The notes below the pieces were generated by a model. That model had not been told where the DNA came from, ran no database searches, and saw only the letters and a program-made list of their open reading frames with translations. A stretch of DNA of 64,000 nucleotides from Sycobia sp. Sy_11. Taxonomy: Eukaryota; Arthropoda; Insecta; Hymenoptera; Epichrysomallidae. The translations under genes and the position numbers were made by a program. Positions 62,102 to 64,000 of the stretch are shown in pieces; the first letter of the stretch is position 1; every line of letters begins with the position of its first letter. The stretch is from NCBI GenBank assembly GCA_018907035.1, contig JACCIC010000288.1:381001-445000 (forward strand). Reading direction: 5' to 3'.

Positions 62102-64000
62102 TATACAATTCTTGCATTATAATAGCAATAGCACAAAATGTAAATTTATCTTGCATTTTATTCCTTTTCACATATACGTATATATGTTCAATGTTCATAT
62201 AACAACTGCGTTTAATCTTTATAAAGCGTAAATGTATTCAAACCCGTTATAAAACCATAATTTCCGGCTCGCGCTTCTTACACACACACACACACACACA
62301 CATCTTGAAATCTTTCCCATTATAAGCCTTATATAGCTATTCTCGTCGGCCTTCCACTGGTGTCCCGGTTCGCCTTCGGAGTTTATGACAATAGATACGC
62401 GCGGGATGTATAATGCCCCCGTCCAGTGGCATTTCGGTCATATACCAGCTCTCTTCTTCGTTATCTTACTTTTTTTTTTCATCGTTTTTTTTTCTTTTTC
62501 TTTCTTTTTCAACATCATTCGTTCGTTTATTTTACTTTTCGTTTTTGTTTCTTTTTTTTTTCTTTTTTTTTTCTGAAAAGTGGCTTGAGCTTCGGTCGAG
62601 AGTGCCCACCCCCCCCCTCCTCCGCCCCTTTTCAGCCGCGGACAGGGAGGCTACCGTGACTTCCATATAATAACGGACGTCTTATTTACGGCTCGAGGAC
62701 CTTTGCGCGATTCGATCCTATTCTCCGAGGATGACTCGGACGTTGTTATTGGAGTCGCTTTTGCCGAGCCCCGTTTTCAAGTGGACGGCAGGAATTCATC
62801 ACGAGCTCTTTATATCGGAATGTAAATAGCACCTAATGGCTTCTCTATAATGATTGTACGATACAATGAATTTATGTTTTGGATAAATAAAAGTAGATTT
62901 TATGATGATGATTATTATTATTATTATTATTTTGTTTACCGATACGTTTGCTGCGATTCTACTAGTTTTGTCTCTCCTCGAGCCCCACTTTAATGATTCA
63001 GTACGCAATTGTCATTTTAAACTGGCACAATGCCAATATACCAAATGAAAAAAAAAATGAAATTCACTCGCTAGTCGACGAAATAGTTGGTCAAACAAGC
63101 AGTATTTTACAAATGTATGCATGTTTAATCTACTGACCTTAGTTACTAAAAGAAATTTTAGGATTCCCAGTTTGCGGACCTCGCCGTTCGTCGGGTTAAA
63201 AAATTAAATGCCATTAATTCAACTCGAAACATGGAAGTTTACCACAAAAATCATAGAAAAATGCCCGCATGAAAATAATGCAATTGCAATTACAGTCGCG
63301 TATTCCTTGAAACTTGAGAATTTCTTCGGCAAGGCATCGAAAGATAGATGTCAATCCCTGCGCAAGTAGTAATATTCAGATGCGGACAGACGCGGCGAAT
63401 TTCGTGTATTTCTCTACAGACTCCTTTGTTTAATCGCCTCTACCTGATCGATGCCTCTTTTCATTTAATCGTCACGAAATGCAAAGCAATATTAAAAAGT
63501 TTAATTGAACTAAATAAATATATTTTGATTAAATTTTGCGCTGGATATTAAACCCGAAGATAGAAATTGACAGTTCCTTTGATTTCTATTCATTGCGAAG
63601 ACTGTTTCGAGAATTATATTGTTTTTCAATAAAATAATTTGTTCTGAATCTAAATTAATGTATATTAGTACTTTTATGGACAATTTTATGGTTTTCCAAT
63701 TTTTCGTTTATAAATATTGAATATTAAAAAAAAATCCGAGGATGTATAAAGGAAATATCGAAAATTTGAAAATTACTTATCTATGATTAAGAATATGACA
63801 TCAAAAAAAAACTCAATCAAGTTCTTAGCTATGAATCATATAATTATCTTTGAGATTTTTGTAATGAATGTTTTGCAATGAATGTTTTGTAATGAATAAA
63901 TTTTTGTAAAGAAACTTTCTATAATCTACGAAATGATTGTCACATTTACTTTACGTCGCATCGTTCGTGCTCAACGATACCGCATGATATTATTTCATTG

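Larger units (their letters stand above)
58300..64000. other. gene-poor right end
   Basis: No supportable gene. GC-richer segments at 58555-58720, 60150-60560 and 60930-61180 have no domain-bearing frame. Simple repeats are TA at 60785-60826, TA then TG at 62019-62099, CA at 62281-62302, T-rich runs at 62469-62575 and ATT at 62909-62931. Confidence 0.5.

Noticed and set aside
1..64000. CRISPR arrays, bacterial operons, Shine-Dalgarno sites
   Set aside because: Spliceosomal introns, poly(A) signals and microsatellites show nuclear eukaryotic DNA; the tandem repeats are simple dinucleotides without spacers.
1..64000. tRNA, rRNA or known microRNA genes
   Set aside because: A read-through for T-arm-like sequences, rRNA-like blocks and familiar seed-plus-hairpin patterns found none I could support; a covariance-model scan would be needed to exclude them.

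Overview
The window is from a nuclear animal genome, almost certainly an insect. Genes have spliceosomal introns, intergenic DNA is AT-rich, and there are dozens of (TA)n, (GA)n and (CA)n microsatellites. An intact MND1 gene argues against Drosophila, which has lost it. The protein style and the contrast between GC-rich and AT-rich genes suggest a hymenopteran, but that is inference and no marker here settles it.

Six protein-coding genes can be assembled with closed reading frames. From left to right they are: a single-coding-exon TTC4/Dpit47-type HSP90 co-chaperone (minus, 13.4-14.6 kb); somatic cytochrome c in three coding exons (minus, 16.6-18.7 kb) with a probable leader exon near 20.84 kb; a compact block at 22.6-24.6 kb; and a GC-rich five-exon inositol polyphosphate multikinase, IPMK/Ipk2 (plus, 33.1-42.7 kb). 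In the compact block, GTF2H5 (TFIIH p8, plus) carries the whole four-exon MND1 gene (minus) inside its only intron, and ZNHIT1 (plus) starts 58 nt after the GTF2H5 stop. I could phase every splice junction by hand. The predicted lengths are 383, 107, 73, 207, 153 and 497 aa.

Repeats shape much of the rest. At least seven copies or fragments of one repeat family share an end resembling ggtcttacagtc and an internal box resembling acaaggacagtctgactgt. They lie at 12.6, 21.2, 26.7, 33.5, 39.7, 40.1 and 55.3 kb. The fullest copy (about 40.10-40.65 kb, IPMK intron 3) is a near-palindrome with a hammerhead-ribozyme-like core in the centre, and two other copies hold decayed versions of that core. This is the most interesting system in the window. 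A degraded BEL/Pao-like LTR retroelement without pol lies at 44.9-47.06 kb, followed by a broken ORF of unknown origin (47.7-48.7 kb). Single end-like remnants occur near 8.1-8.5 kb.

From 0-13 kb, 25-33 kb, 43-44.9 kb and 48.7-64 kb I find no convincing gene. These stretches hold microsatellites and some GC-rich blocks (0.9-1.3, 1.9-2.8, 28.6-28.9, 54.0-54.5 and 56.7-57.4 kb) that could be promoters or untranslated exons of genes whose coding parts lie elsewhere. The gene products work in separate pathways: protein folding, respiration and apoptosis, transcription and DNA repair, meiosis, chromatin remodelling, and inositol phosphate signalling. The tight packing at 22.6-24.6 kb is the one arrangement likely to have regulatory meaning.
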